Shown here: positions 5,902 to 13,216 of the stretch, piece after piece
How the letters are laid out: the number at the start of each line of letters is the position of its first letter
Position numbering within the stretch: the first letter of the stretch is position 1
Virus record (IMG/VR): IMGVR_UViG_3300030426_000089
Span: 1 to 23,527 of that record
From: a virus
Direction: 5' to 3' (one strand)
DNA: 23,527 bases
Position numbers and translations under genes: made by a program
Notes under the pieces: generated by a model
Database searches by the model: none
What the model was told of the DNA's origin: nothing
What the model saw: only the letters and a program-made list of their open reading frames with translations

Positions 5902-7575
5902 ATGGAGTGGGCGCAGGAAATGACACGCAGACTCTCGCAGGCCGTCAACGGCGAAAAAGACCGCATTGTCGCCGAATACCAGCATCTGACCGGAAAAAGC
6001 CCGGCCACCCTGTACCGTATTGCCAAACGACACGGTTTTGACAGCGGGCGCCGCCGCCGCTGCGACGCCGGTACATGCACCCTGAGCGACGGGCAGTTGC
6101 AGTTCGTGTCCACGCTCGTGCAGGCCACTGCCCGGCAGGTTAAAGGCAGTATACTGCCTGTTTCAGAGGCCCTGGATATCGCCATCGACAACGGCGTGAT
6201 CGCTCCCGGAGATATATCCGAAGGCCGCTTGTCCGCTCTGCTGCGCGAACGTGAAATGAACGGGGCAGCCCTAGACGCGCCTGCGCCGTGCATCCGCATG
6301 GCCAGTTTGCACCCCAACCACGTGCATGTTTTCGATGCCTCGATCTGCATCCAGTACTACCTGCGACGCGGCAAGGGGCTGGGGTTCATGGACGAGCGAG
6401 ATTTTAGGGAGAAAAAGCCGGCCAATTTCGCCAAAATCAAGGAGCGCATCTTCCGCCTGGTTCTGGCCGATCATTTTTCACACTACCTGTATGTCAAATA
6501 CTACCAGGCCAGCGGCGAAAACGCCCGCATGACGTTCGATTTTCTATCGTCCGCCTGGCGCGGTGGCCACCATGCAAAAGCCCCGTTTCGCGGGGTGCCT
6601 AAATTCGTGCTGATGGACGCGGGCAGCGCCAACGTTGCCAAGGGGGTTTTGGAACTGCTCAAGCGGCTGGAGATCGAAATCCCCGCGAACATGCCGCACA
6701 ATCCACGCCGCCAGGGCTCGGCCGAAAATGCGCAGAACCTGGTGGAAACCCACTTCGAGGCCCGCTTGCACCTGGAGCCGGCCACCACCATCGAGGAGCT
6801 CAATTGTTGGGTGACCGACTGGCTGGTGCGTTGGAACGGCAAGCGGCGCCACAGTCGGCACGGCATGACGCGCACGGCCTGCTGGCTGACTATCAGCCAG
6901 GAGCAGCTGATCGACCTGCCCTGTGACGAGATTCTGCGCGACTTGTTCGCCGAGCCGCAGGTCGAACGCACCGTGGCTGCCGACAACACCATATCGTTTC
7001 GCAGCCAGAACTATCGGCTCAAACACATCGAAGGCATCCGGCCAGGCAAAAAGGTGCAGGTGATCCTGCGGCCCTATCACTGGCCGGAGGTGGGCGTGGT
7101 GTTCAACGAGACCGAATACCTGGTCTCACCGGTGGGCGTGCTGGCGGGCGGTTTTTCGGCCGATGCGGCCATCATCGGAGAGCAGTACAAGGCCCAGCCC
7201 GACACGCAGGCCATGAAGGCCCGCAAGGCCAACGACAACCTGGCCTACGGCGAGGAAAAGAAAAAGGGCGATCTGCCCTTTGGCGGCACGCTGCAGGTGC
7301 ACGGCAATCACGCCGACAAGGTGGCCGCCATGCCTATGCCGCGCCGCGGCACGCCGATCGAGGTGGGACGCGACATGGCCGCCAAGGAAATACCGATCAT
7401 GGTGCTGCTCAAGCGGCTGCGCGATGCCGGGGTGACGCTCACGCGCGAGCTCAATGCCGAGCTGCGCGCCGAACTGGGAGAGTCGGTGCCCGTTGGCCGG
7501 GCCGACGAAGTGGTGACCGCGCTGTGCGATGGTGCGCAGTGGCGCTGCGGGCAGGCCGCGGCGCAGGCGCTTTGA
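5902..7575 (+). CDS. A: Mu-type DDE transposase (MuA-like)
   Basis: A 557-residue transposase. The catalytic triad can be read as D145 (HVFDASI), D239 (LMDAGSA) and E275 (GSAENAQ), with exactly 35 residues between the second Asp and the Glu, the classic D,D35E spacing. An N-terminal helix-turn-helix part (LTGKSPATLYRIAKRHGF) should help bind the ends. After the catalytic core comes a small beta domain (about 350-420, YRLKHIEGIRPGKKVQVIL) like the MuA C-terminal non-specific DNA-binding region. The last 100 residues would contact the ATPase partner. It is shorter than MuA (663 residues), mostly at the N-terminus, so the enhancer-binding domain may be reduced. It catalyses strand transfer in integration and replicative transposition. 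GGAGGAG precedes the ATG. Confidence 0.95.
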   Translation: MEWAQEMTRRLSQAVNGEKDRIVAEYQHLTGKSPATLYRIAKRHGFDSGRRRRCDAGTCTLSDGQLQFVSTLVQATARQVKGSILPVSEALDIAIDNGVIAPGDISEGRLSALLREREMNGAALDAPAPCIRMASLHPNHVHVFDASICIQYYLRRGKGLGFMDERDFREKKPANFAKIKERIFRLVLADHFSHYLYVKYYQASGENARMTFDFLSSAWRGGHHAKAPFRGVPKFVLMDAGSANVAKGVLELLKRLEIEIPANMPHNPRRQGSAENAQNLVETHFEARLHLEPATTIEELNCWVTDWLVRWNGKRRHSRHGMTRTACWLTISQEQLIDLPCDEILRDLFAEPQVERTVAADNTISFRSQNYRLKHIEGIRPGKKVQVILRPYHWPEVGVVFNETEYLVSPVGVLAGGFSADAAIIGEQYKAQPDTQAMKARKANDNLAYGEEKKKGDLPFGGTLQVHGNHADKVAAMPMPRRGTPIEVGRDMAAKEIPIMVLLKRLRDAGVTLTRELNAELRAELGESVPVGRADEVVTALCDGAQWRCGQAAAQAL

Positions 7576-7630
7576 AATTGCAAAACACCGGAAACAGAAA
7601 AGCTCACATAGGCAACCGAAAGGAGAACTC

Positions 7631-8854
7631 ATGTCGAGGCATGCTGCGTATGACAATGCGTTCGCGCCGCTGCGGATCAAAGCGGCGATCACGGCCTGCA
7701 ACATCAGCCAGGCCGATCTGGCCGCCGAGCTGGGCGTAAGCCGCGCAACGATCAATCTGGCGATCAACCGCGGGCATTTGCCGGCCAAGCCGGACGGGTT
7801 CCGCGAGGCCCTGGCCGAATCGCTTTGCGCGCGGCCGAATGTAGCGGCCTTTATGGGCGCGCAAGGCTGGACGGCGCTCGATTTGTGGCAGCCGCTGGGG
7901 CGCGACATGCGCCAGGCGCGCGGCCGCCGTGGTTTAGTCAACCGAGGACCGGCAATGGTGCCGGGCGATCCGATGCAACTAACGATCACATGGGAGGTGG
8001 AGATGATTTCTCAGGAAGCACTGCGGCATTTCAAGATTTTTCGCAATCCGTTCATCGACGATATCCAAAAAGACGCCGACATCTACATGAGCGACGAGCA
8101 CCGCTACATCGAGGCCGCCATGTTGGATGCGGCGCGCCACGGCGGTTTCCTGGCCGTGATCGGGGAGGTGGGATCGGGTAAAAGCGTCATGCGCCGCAAG
8201 GTGGTGGAGACGCTTAAAAAAGATGGCGGCGTGCTGGTGATCTACCCCCAGATGATCGATAAAACACGGCTGACGGCGGCTTCGATCTGCGATGCGATCA
8301 TCCAGGACATCAGCTCGGAGCGCTGCCGTTGCAAGCTGGAAGATAAAACGCGCCAGGTGCAACGCCTGTTGATGGACAGAAGTAAATCCGGCTACCGGCA
8401 CGTGCTGATCATCGAAGAGGCCCATGACCTGAACGTGCGCACGCTCAAATACCTGAAACGGTTTTACGAGTTGGAAGACGGCTATCGTAAATTGTTGGGC
8501 ATCGTCCTGATCGGCCAGAGCGAGCTGAAGCACATGTTCAACGAGGGCCAGAACGTGGACATGCGCGAGGTGATCCGCCGCGTGCAGGTGGCCGAGATCC
8601 GTGGGCTCAACGGCAACCTGAAGGACTATCTGTCGTTGAAATTCAAGCGCGTAGGCAAGGCGGCGGACGATATTTTCGCCAACGATGCCTATGCGGCCCT
8701 GTCACAGCGCCTCACATCGGTGTCGCGCGACGGCAAATCCAAGATCAGCCATGCCTACCCGCTGTTGGTCAACAACTACACGGCACGCGCGCTGAACATG
8801 GCCTGCGAGATGGGAGAACCTTTAATTTCCGCAGATGTCATCGCGGCCATGTAG
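7631..8854 (+). CDS. B: MuB-like AAA+ ATPase for transposition target selection
   Basis: A 407-residue ATPase. Residues 15-50 form a helix-turn-helix (ISQADLAAELGVSRATINLA), like the N-terminal domain of MuB. The AAA+ domain has Walker A GEVGSGKS at 178-185, Walker B HVLIIEEAH near 257-265 and a sensor-1 strand IVLIGQSE. Family knowledge: MuB polymerises on DNA in an ATP-dependent way, brings target DNA to the transposase and gives target immunity. The ATG at 7631 has AAAGGAG upstream. The FRNPF...YMSDEH lead-in to the ATPase domain resembles ExeA-type ATPases, as in many Mu relatives outside enterobacteria. An internal ATG at 8003 with GGGAGG could give a shorter ATPase-only form. Confidence 0.93.
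   Translation: MSRHAAYDNAFAPLRIKAAITACNISQADLAAELGVSRATINLAINRGHLPAKPDGFREALAESLCARPNVAAFMGAQGWTALDLWQPLGRDMRQARGRRGLVNRGPAMVPGDPMQLTITWEVEMISQEALRHFKIFRNPFIDDIQKDADIYMSDEHRYIEAAMLDAARHGGFLAVIGEVGSGKSVMRRKVVETLKKDGGVLVIYPQMIDKTRLTAASICDAIIQDISSERCRCKLEDKTRQVQRLLMDRSKSGYRHVLIIEEAHDLNVRTLKYLKRFYELEDGYRKLLGIVLIGQSELKHMFNEGQNVDMREVIRRVQVAEIRGLNGNLKDYLSLKFKRVGKAADDIFANDAYAALSQRLTSVSRDGKSKISHAYPLLVNNYTARALNMACEMGEPLISADVIAAM
7992..8005 (+). promoter_or_regulatory. Internal ribosome binding site and start codon in the B gene
   Basis: GGGAGG at 7992-7997 stands five bases before an in-frame ATG at 8003 (Met125 of the full protein). Translation from here would give an ATPase without the helix-turn-helix domain, about 283 residues long. 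Confidence 0.45.
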
Positions 8855-8863
8855 GAGGAGACC

Positions 8864-9223
8864 ATGCAGCAGGCCCTGACCCTTACCCGACATTTTGAGG
8901 AGCGCTGGCTGGAACGCGTTGGCAACTGGCCCACGGCCGAGGGCGTGGCGCAGTTTTGCGCCCAATCGGTCCGGGTGCAGCAATGCCAGGATTTCATACG
9001 CATGGACGGCACGCCGTACCGCATCCTGGCAATTTACTGGCACCCGGAGTTGGACCTGGTCATGAAGATCGATGAGATCAACCGTGCGGCGGTCACCGTG
9101 CTGTCGCGCGATCTGTACCGCAAACGCAGCCTGCCCTCCGGCACTATCGCGCGGCAGCCATCGGTATTGTCCGAACGCATTGGGCGGCTGCGCGCGGCCT
9201 TCGGATTTAAACGCAAACCATAG
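8864..9223 (+). CDS. Small phage protein, function unknown
   Basis: A 119-residue protein directly after the B gene, with GGAGGAG upstream of its ATG. The core (RHFEERWLERVG, DFIRMDGTPYRILAIYWHPELDLVMKIDE) has the alternating pattern of a small alpha/beta fold, somewhat like toxin-type DUF4258 proteins (helix with a conserved His/Arg, then strands). I would not claim that family. The C-terminal 40 residues are basic, consistent with DNA or RNA binding. It probably belongs to the early operon and to the replication phase. Confidence 0.7.
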   Translation: MQQALTLTRHFEERWLERVGNWPTAEGVAQFCAQSVRVQQCQDFIRMDGTPYRILAIYWHPELDLVMKIDEINRAAVTVLSRDLYRKRSLPSGTIARQPSVLSERIGRLRAAFGFKRKP

Positions 9224-9237
9224 AGGAGAACAACACC

Positions 9238-9609
9238 ATGTGGCCCGTTATCATCGCAATAGCCTGCATCGCGGCAACCATCGGCCTGTTAGCCGGATGC
9301 TTGATTTCTTCGGCACGCTGCAACGACTGCGCCGTGCTGCACCATAACGAACACACCCCCACTAAAAGGAGAATCCCCATGCCCATCATGATCCCGACCG
9401 ACGCCGAACAACAATCGATCAACGATCTGCGCATCGACCTGGCGCAGGCGAGCATCGATTTGACCGAACTTCGCTTGCCGCCGGGCGATAAAAACAGCCA
9501 GGCGCTCAAGGAGCGGCTCTTTGATCGGCTGCGCAGCATAGGCAGCCAAATGGACGCGCTGGGCATCCAGCACGCGTGTGCCCGCAGGTGCGCCCATGTC
9601 GGCGGTTAA
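9238..9609 (+). CDS. Membrane-anchored small protein with a possible second internal start
   Basis: The full frame encodes 123 residues. Residues 1-25 form a hydrophobic segment (IIAIACIAATIGLLAGCLIS, which includes a lipobox-like LAGC), and the rest is soluble and helical (INDLRIDLAQASIDLTELRL). At 9379 an in-frame ATG preceded by AAGGAG begins a 76-residue soluble form. No stop separates the two parts, so either one anchored protein or two products are made. The start at 9238 has a GGAG site (AGAGGAGAACAACACC). The function of both parts is unknown. It lies upstream of Gam in the early region. Confidence 0.6.
   Translation: MWPVIIAIACIAATIGLLAGCLISSARCNDCAVLHHNEHTPTKRRIPMPIMIPTDAEQQSINDLRIDLAQASIDLTELRLPPGDKNSQALKERLFDRLRSIGSQMDALGIQHACARRCAHVGG
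9366..9381 (+). promoter_or_regulatory. Internal ribosome binding site and start codon
   Basis: AAGGAG at 9366-9371 lies seven bases before the in-frame ATG at 9379, a better arrangement than that of many real starts here. It marks a probable second product beginning MPIMIPTDAEQQ. Confidence 0.5.
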
Positions 9610-9787
9610 TCCGGAGACGGTGCGCCAGTGGGCGGAACTGCTCAACGATGAGGCGCGGGCGTTTTCCATGCACACAACGCCCGCGCGCGCTCAAAACCTT
9701 CTGGTGCTGGCCGATTGCGTGAAAGCGGCCGCCACCGGGTACCTGATCAAACAGAAAATGGAGGATGTCATCAATGGCCAGAAGTAA
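9596..9787 (+). CDS. Small helical phage protein
   Basis: A 63-residue, mostly helical protein (ETVRQWAELLNDEARAFSMH, LLVLADCVKAAATGYLI). It overlaps the preceding gene by 14 bases and the following Gam gene by 14 bases, each in a different frame. I chose the ATG at 9596, with AGGTG upstream; a GTG at 9578 is the alternative. No family is recognised. Tight overlap with Gam suggests it is co-translated and made in similar amounts. Confidence 0.6.
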   Translation: MSAVNPETVRQWAELLNDEARAFSMHTTPARAQNLLVLADCVKAAATGYLIKQKMEDVINGQK

Positions 9788-10286
9788 ACCCAACAGCATT
9801 AAACCGATCGCCGATCTTGGCCAGGCCAACGAGGCCCTGGCCGAAATCGCCGGCATCAAGCGCCAGATCGCGGCCATCGAGGCGGATATGAATGCCGCCA
9901 TCGATCAGGTCAAGGCCCAAAGCGAGGCGCAGGCCGCGCCGTTGCAGGCCCGCATCACGGTCATCGAGGGCGGTTTGCAGGCGTTTGCCGAGTACAACAA
10001 AAAGACCCTGTTTGCCGACAAACGCAGCCGCGATCTGGATTACGGCGTGATCGGCTACCGCAAATCGAGCCAGATCAAGCCCAAGGTCAAGCACACCTGG
10101 GAGATGGTCCTGGGCCTGCTAAAGGATATGAAATTTGGGAGCGCCATCCGCACCAAAGAGGAGGTCAATAAAGAGGAGCTGGCCACCTGGCCGACCGAGC
10201 GGCTCGATCTGGTGGGCGCGCGGCGCGTGGATAAAGATGCCTTCTGGTACGAGACCAGCCAGGAGAAGATCACCGAAAAAGCCTGA
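9774..10286 (+). CDS. gam: Gam-like host-nuclease inhibitor
   Basis: A 170-residue protein of the Mu Gam type. It has a long N-terminal helical region (EIAGIKRQIAAIEADMNAAIDQVKAQ), then the family core FAEYNKKTLFADKRSRDLDYGVIGYRKS, and the ending ELATWPTERLDLVGARRVDKDAFWYE, all typical in order and spacing. Mu Gam is a Ku-like dimer that binds double-stranded DNA ends and blocks host exonuclease attack, and its length is about 174 residues, close to this one. The start at 9774 is chosen because GGAGG at 9760-9764 is nine bases away; the ATG at 9765 is directly next to that site and too close. Confidence 0.93.
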   Translation: MARSKPNSIKPIADLGQANEALAEIAGIKRQIAAIEADMNAAIDQVKAQSEAQAAPLQARITVIEGGLQAFAEYNKKTLFADKRSRDLDYGVIGYRKSSQIKPKVKHTWEMVLGLLKDMKFGSAIRTKEEVNKEELATWPTERLDLVGARRVDKDAFWYETSQEKITEKA

Positions 10287-10292
10287 TGCGAA

Positions 10293-10313
10293 ATCCCGCC
10301 CCAGTGGCGGGAT
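10293..10313 (+). other. Short perfect hairpin after gam
   Basis: ATCCCGCC and GGCGGGAT form an 8-bp stem with a five-base loop, seven bases after the Gam stop. No U-run follows, so a classical terminator is not supported. It may protect mRNA ends or lower expression of downstream genes. Confidence 0.45.
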
Positions 10314-10368
10314 CGTCGCCCGGTGGCGCGGGCGGCCTGATGAGCAGCCACAACCAAGGAGGCGAACG

Positions 10369-10650
10369 ATGTTGAGCAACAAGCGTATGAGCCAGGCGCA
10401 ACAGGACCAGCTGTTTTGCGTCACCCAGCTGCGCAGCACAGAGTGCCAGTGCGGCAGTAAAAAGCAGCGCGGCATGGCGTTTTGCTACCGGTGCTGGATG
10501 CAGCTTCCGGAAGATGCCCGCCGGGGGCTGTACAGCAAGGTCGGCAACGGGTTTGAGGCGGCCTACAACGCCGCTTGCCGGCTGCTGGCCGACGAACCGC
10601 ACGCCGATGAGCCCGAGCCGGTGGACATGCGCTGGGGTAAACGACTGTAA
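10369..10650 (+). CDS. Small zinc-finger phage protein
   Basis: A 93-residue protein with AAGGAGG upstream of its ATG. It has a CQCGSKK...FCYRCWMQLP pattern, that is two cysteine pairs about 15 residues apart, predicting one zinc knuckle. Helices follow (GLYSKVGNGFEAAYNAACRLL) and then an acidic tail. This style of short zinc-finger protein with the LPxDARRxLY ending is common in Mu-like prophages next to gam and gemA. No function is known to me; nucleic-acid binding is a reasonable guess. Confidence 0.75.
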   Translation: MLSNKRMSQAQQDQLFCVTQLRSTECQCGSKKQRGMAFCYRCWMQLPEDARRGLYSKVGNGFEAAYNAACRLLADEPHADEPEPVDMRWGKRL

Positions 10651-10662
10651 GGGGAGGTGGGT

Positions 10663-10875
10663 ATGCCAAAATGGAACAAACCAGATGACCTGCCCGACGC
10701 TGATTCGACCGTGCTGATGCGGCTCAACGACGAAGAGTTTCCCGTATGGCCGGGCTATCACGACGGAGAAGTGTGGCGAAACGCCGACGCCACGGAGGCC
10801 GGACCCGCCGTGCTCGGTTGGATCGATCTGGAAGAGGCGGCCGCCTGCCTTGATGGCGAAAGGGAAAAACGATGA
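10663..10875 (+). CDS. DUF551-like small protein
   Basis: A 70-residue protein preceded by GGGGAGG. The layout W-x-DDLPDADSTVLM, VWPGYHDGEVWRNADA, VLGWIDLEE matches the DUF551 pattern, in which a Trp near the start, a VL strand, a GYxDGxxW turn and a final W make a small beta-rich domain common in phages. Function is unknown in the family. It overlaps the GemA start by four bases (ATGA), so the two are coupled. Confidence 0.7.
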   Translation: MPKWNKPDDLPDADSTVLMRLNDEEFPVWPGYHDGEVWRNADATEAGPAVLGWIDLEEAAACLDGEREKR

Positions 10876-11462
10876 TCCCCTCTACCAAATCCCAGCGCCA
10901 ATTGATCGGCATCGCCTGCAGCCAACTGGGTATCGATAAGTCGCTCAAGGAGGATATGCTGCTGGCGCGCTACGGGCAGGCGAGCACGTGCGACATCAGC
11001 AAGGCCGAGGCGGACCATTTTTTAAAAGAGCTCAGGGCCAGGGGATTTCGCGTAGTGCGCAAGGGTAAGGGCCAGCGAAGGCGGCCGGCGCGCCAGACGA
11101 TTCCGCGTGCAGACGGCAAAACGGTGGCCATGGTCTCCAAGGTGGAGATCGCCAAGATCGCGGCGCTATCCGCGTTGGTCCCTTGGCGGCTGGAAAACGG
11201 CCTTGAGCTGTGGATGAAAAAGCGTCTGGGCATCGAGAAGATCCGCACGGGCAACGATGCCTACCGGGTCATCGAGGGCTTGAAAAAGATGTTCGCCAAC
11301 CACATGAAAAAAGAGCACGGCGAGGATTGGTGGGTGCGCATCTGGACGGATCCGGGTATCGAGACATTTATCCAGGAACACTGCCCGCAAAAGTATGCCG
11401 ATCGCATGTTCGGGGCACGCTGTGCGGCCGGTCTTGTGCGGCCGGAGCGGATCGATATCTGA
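10872..11462 (+). CDS. gemA: GemA-like regulatory protein (Mu gp16 family)
   Basis: A 196-residue protein of the gp16/GemA type. The N-terminal part has QRQLIGIACSQLGIDKSLKED and the helix SKAEADHFLKELRARGF. A basic linker (GKGQRRRP) leads to a helical C-terminal domain with GNDAYRVIEGLKKMFANH. Mu GemA changes expression of host genes and host DNA supercoiling and is semi-essential for phage growth. Its position after gam agrees with Mu. It starts in an overlap with the DUF551-like gene. The C-terminal extension after residue 130 is more variable in the family. Confidence 0.87.
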   Translation: MIPSTKSQRQLIGIACSQLGIDKSLKEDMLLARYGQASTCDISKAEADHFLKELRARGFRVVRKGKGQRRRPARQTIPRADGKTVAMVSKVEIAKIAALSALVPWRLENGLELWMKKRLGIEKIRTGNDAYRVIEGLKKMFANHMKKEHGEDWWVRIWTDPGIETFIQEHCPQKYADRMFGARCAAGLVRPERIDI

Positions 11463-11476
11463 AAAGGAGCTGATTA

Positions 11477-11698
11477 ATGGGAGAAGAAATGACGCCAAAA
11501 ACGGAAACAGCCTATGCCATTTACAACGAACGCGGCGGCATCGATCTGGGAACCATCTCCAGCCGCCGCACCAATGCCATCTCACAGCGCCAGACCAGAA
11601 TGGGCCTGACATGGTCGGAGTGTTACCGGCGCGGCGATCGGCCGGTCACGGTCAAGATCACCATCACGGACCTGAAAGTCGATGGGCATCATGGCTGA
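11477..11698 (+). CDS. Small phage protein, function unknown
   Basis: A 73-residue protein with AAAAGGAG upstream of the ATG at 11477. It seems to be a small beta-rich domain (AYAIYNERGGIDLGTISSRRT, VTVKITITDLKVDG) with no cysteines or membrane segment. The pattern AYAIxxxxGxIxLxTISxxR looks like a short conserved phage domain, but I cannot name it. It overlaps the following HTH gene by eight bases. Confidence 0.65.
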   Translation: MGEEMTPKTETAYAIYNERGGIDLGTISSRRTNAISQRQTRMGLTWSECYRRGDRPVTVKITITDLKVDGHHG

Positions 11699-11939
11699 TT
11701 CCGGCAGGCAAAAGCGCTACTCGGTGATCGAAAGAGCCATCAAAGCCATCCGCTTTATCGAGCTGCACCGCACCTGGACGATTGCGGATCTGTCCGAGGA
11801 GCTGGAGATCAACAAAAAGAACGGCCGGCAGTATCTGACGGCGCTGAGCTTGTATCTGCCGATCGCGCAGCTTAAGCCGCAGCGGCATGGCCCGGATGGC
11901 TTTATGCCGGCCATCTATTCATTGCAGAAAATGAAGTGA
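11691..11939 (+). CDS. Small winged-helix/HTH DNA-binding protein
   Basis: An 82-residue protein. Residues 12-55 form a helix-turn-helix: VIERAIKAIRFIEL, then WTIADLSEELEINKKNGRQYLTAL. The C-terminal part reads as a short wing (PDGFMPAIYSLQK). It is a likely regulator or DNA-bound accessory factor of the early phase. The start is uncertain, either the ATG at 11691 or the one at 11682, and neither has a strong ribosome binding site; coupling with the overlapping upstream gene may make up for that. Confidence 0.7.
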   Translation: MADSGRQKRYSVIERAIKAIRFIELHRTWTIADLSEELEINKKNGRQYLTALSLYLPIAQLKPQRHGPDGFMPAIYSLQKMK

Positions 11940-11958
11940 CCGATAGGGATTACTATCA

Positions 11959-12195
11959 ATGAAGAAATTTTTAATAGCTGAATACTGCCCAGGGCCGTTT
12001 TATATGGGATGGCACCTATATCTCCGCGAGAACAGGGCGCCTAAGCCAAATGCTGATGGTGGGTGGGGATGGGTGCGTGGATTGCGTCGCGACCCTATAG
12101 GCCCAGCCCTTTCGGCTGTAAAATTTCTTAAATCGATAGGAATCGAAATCACCGGCGATGGATCGTGTGATGATGATGGAATCGCTAAAAATTGA
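11959..12195 (+). CDS. Hypothetical protein in AT-richer patch
   Basis: A 78-residue protein rich in aromatic residues and glycine (YCPGPFYMGWHLYLRENR, GGWGWVRGLRRDP). The first gene of a four-gene stretch that is AT-richer and uses codons unlike its neighbours. There is no family match that I recognise, and the ribosome binding site is weak. The ordered amino-acid pattern supports coding. It may be a recently acquired accessory gene. Confidence 0.5.
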   Translation: MKKFLIAEYCPGPFYMGWHLYLRENRAPKPNADGGWGWVRGLRRDPIGPALSAVKFLKSIGIEITGDGSCDDDGIAKN

Positions 12196-12361
12196 GATGA
12201 TCGATCCGGCCAACCCACATGCAATTGTTGAACTAAAAAAGCGTCTTTTGCAAAATGCAGCCCTATCAATTGCGTTGATCGGGATCCTGCATTTTGGCCG
12301 ACCGATAGACATTGCGAATGATTTAATACCGTCGAACCTGCCTGAGTATGCAGGCTCGTAG
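12158..12361 (+). CDS. Hypothetical small protein overlapping its upstream neighbour
   Basis: A frame of 67 codons overlapping the preceding gene by 38 bases. The product has a helical stretch (AIVELKKRLLQNAALSIALIG) and no clear motif. Several ATG codons are possible (12158, 12170, 12173, 12176, 12197) and none has a good ribosome binding site. The ATG at 12197 lies just after the stop of the preceding gene and may be the real start by coupling. Coding is plausible but not certain. Confidence 0.42.
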   Translation: MDRVMMMESLKIEMIDPANPHAIVELKKRLLQNAALSIALIGILHFGRPIDIANDLIPSNLPEYAGS

Positions 12362-12385
12362 CGACCCCATAAGGGAGGTTTTTAA

Positions 12386-12664
12386 ATGAAAGCATTTATT
12401 GAGGCCGAAAACGATCTTTACACGATTTTCGACGAAATCATTACCAGGGCGCAACTTACCATGCCGCACCCATCTGGAATTGACTTTGTAACCCATAAGC
12501 ATGGAGAGGTCGAACTCATAAACGATCTGATGATGCGTTCGATGGAGGTTGTCAAAAAACACTTTTCGCCAAAACAACAGGCTATGACGCTGAGTTCACC
12601 GGCCCCATGTATGGTTGGAGGCAGAAAATGTGAAACATGCGGTTTTGATTGCCCATTAAGATAA
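12386..12664 (+). CDS. Small protein with C-terminal cysteine motif
   Basis: A 92-residue protein with GGGAGG upstream of the ATG. Most of it is helical and acidic (NDLYTIFDEIITRAQLTM, INDLMMRSMEVVKKHF). The C-terminus has KCETCGFDCPL plus an earlier cysteine, which could bind a metal ion. No family is recognised. It belongs to the AT-richer patch of accessory genes between the HTH gene and the Mor-like gene. Confidence 0.6.
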   Translation: MKAFIEAENDLYTIFDEIITRAQLTMPHPSGIDFVTHKHGEVELINDLMMRSMEVVKKHFSPKQQAMTLSSPAPCMVGGRKCETCGFDCPLR

Positions 12665-12701
12665 GGCCCGTAGTATGGACATCATAAAGGGAGGAAACCC
12701 A

Positions 12702-12878
12702 ATGGCAAAAGCTACGATTACACTGACAGACAATGAAGAAGAAGGCGGCGGCGTTACTATCAATCTGACATTTGACCCGGCTCTGCCAAACGAGGACAGC
12801 CAAGAACCGGACACACCAGCGCAATGGGCCGCTTGCAAGGCGTTGAAGTACCTGACAGAGCTGGCAGAAGAAGAATAG
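12702..12878 (+). CDS. Small acidic phage protein
   Basis: A 58-residue acidic protein with GGGAGG upstream of the ATG at 12702. It begins MAKATITLTDNEEEGGGVTI, a strand-turn-strand opening, and ends with a short helix (QWAACKALKYLTELAEEE). Short proteins with this ATITLTD...G opening and a C-terminal helix are common just before mor in Mu-like prophages. Function is unknown. The gene ends 11 bases before the Mor-like start. Confidence 0.65.
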   Translation: MAKATITLTDNEEEGGGVTINLTFDPALPNEDSQEPDTPAQWAACKALKYLTELAEEE

Positions 12879-12889
12879 GCAAAACGTTA

Positions 12890-13216
12890 ATGACCGATCC
12901 CATAAACGATATCCTTAACGAAGATCTGCCCGAAGATTTGCGGCAGATCGCCGAGATTATCGGGTTGGACAAGCTGCTGGAATTGTCCGCCCGGATGGGC
13001 GGCGACCGCATCCACATCCCGCTGCCCGAAAAGTTGGCCGTTGCAGCGCGCAACCGGGCGATCCGGAGCGCGTTCAACGGTCGCAACTACCGCGATTTGG
13101 CCATCCAGTACGGGTTGACCGTGCGCTGGATCCGGGCGATCGTCTCCGGCGAAACGGCTGCCGGCCGCCGCGCCGACGCCGACGAATCTGTTTACAAGCA
13201 GATCAAAATGTTTTAG
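12890..13216 (+). CDS. mor: Mor-family middle/late transcription activator
   Basis: A 108-residue protein of the Mor/C family. The N-terminal dimerisation part contains LPEDLRQIAEIIGLDKLLELSARMGG and IHIPLPEKL, and the C-terminal helix-turn-helix is RAIRSAFNGRNYRDLAIQYGLTVRWIRAIV. In Mu, Mor binds just upstream of the middle promoter and recruits RNA polymerase; C does the same for late promoters. Only one such gene is seen here, so it may do both jobs. It is the last gene before the lysis block, and its targets are likely to lie in the following gap. Confidence 0.9.
   Translation: MTDPINDILNEDLPEDLRQIAEIIGLDKLLELSARMGGDRIHIPLPEKLAVAARNRAIRSAFNGRNYRDLAIQYGLTVRWIRAIVSGETAAGRRADADESVYKQIKMF

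Noticed and set aside
10293-10313. Hairpin after gam as rho-independent terminator
   Set aside because: There is no U-run after the stem, and the next genes have normal ribosome sites in the same direction; kept only as a hairpin.
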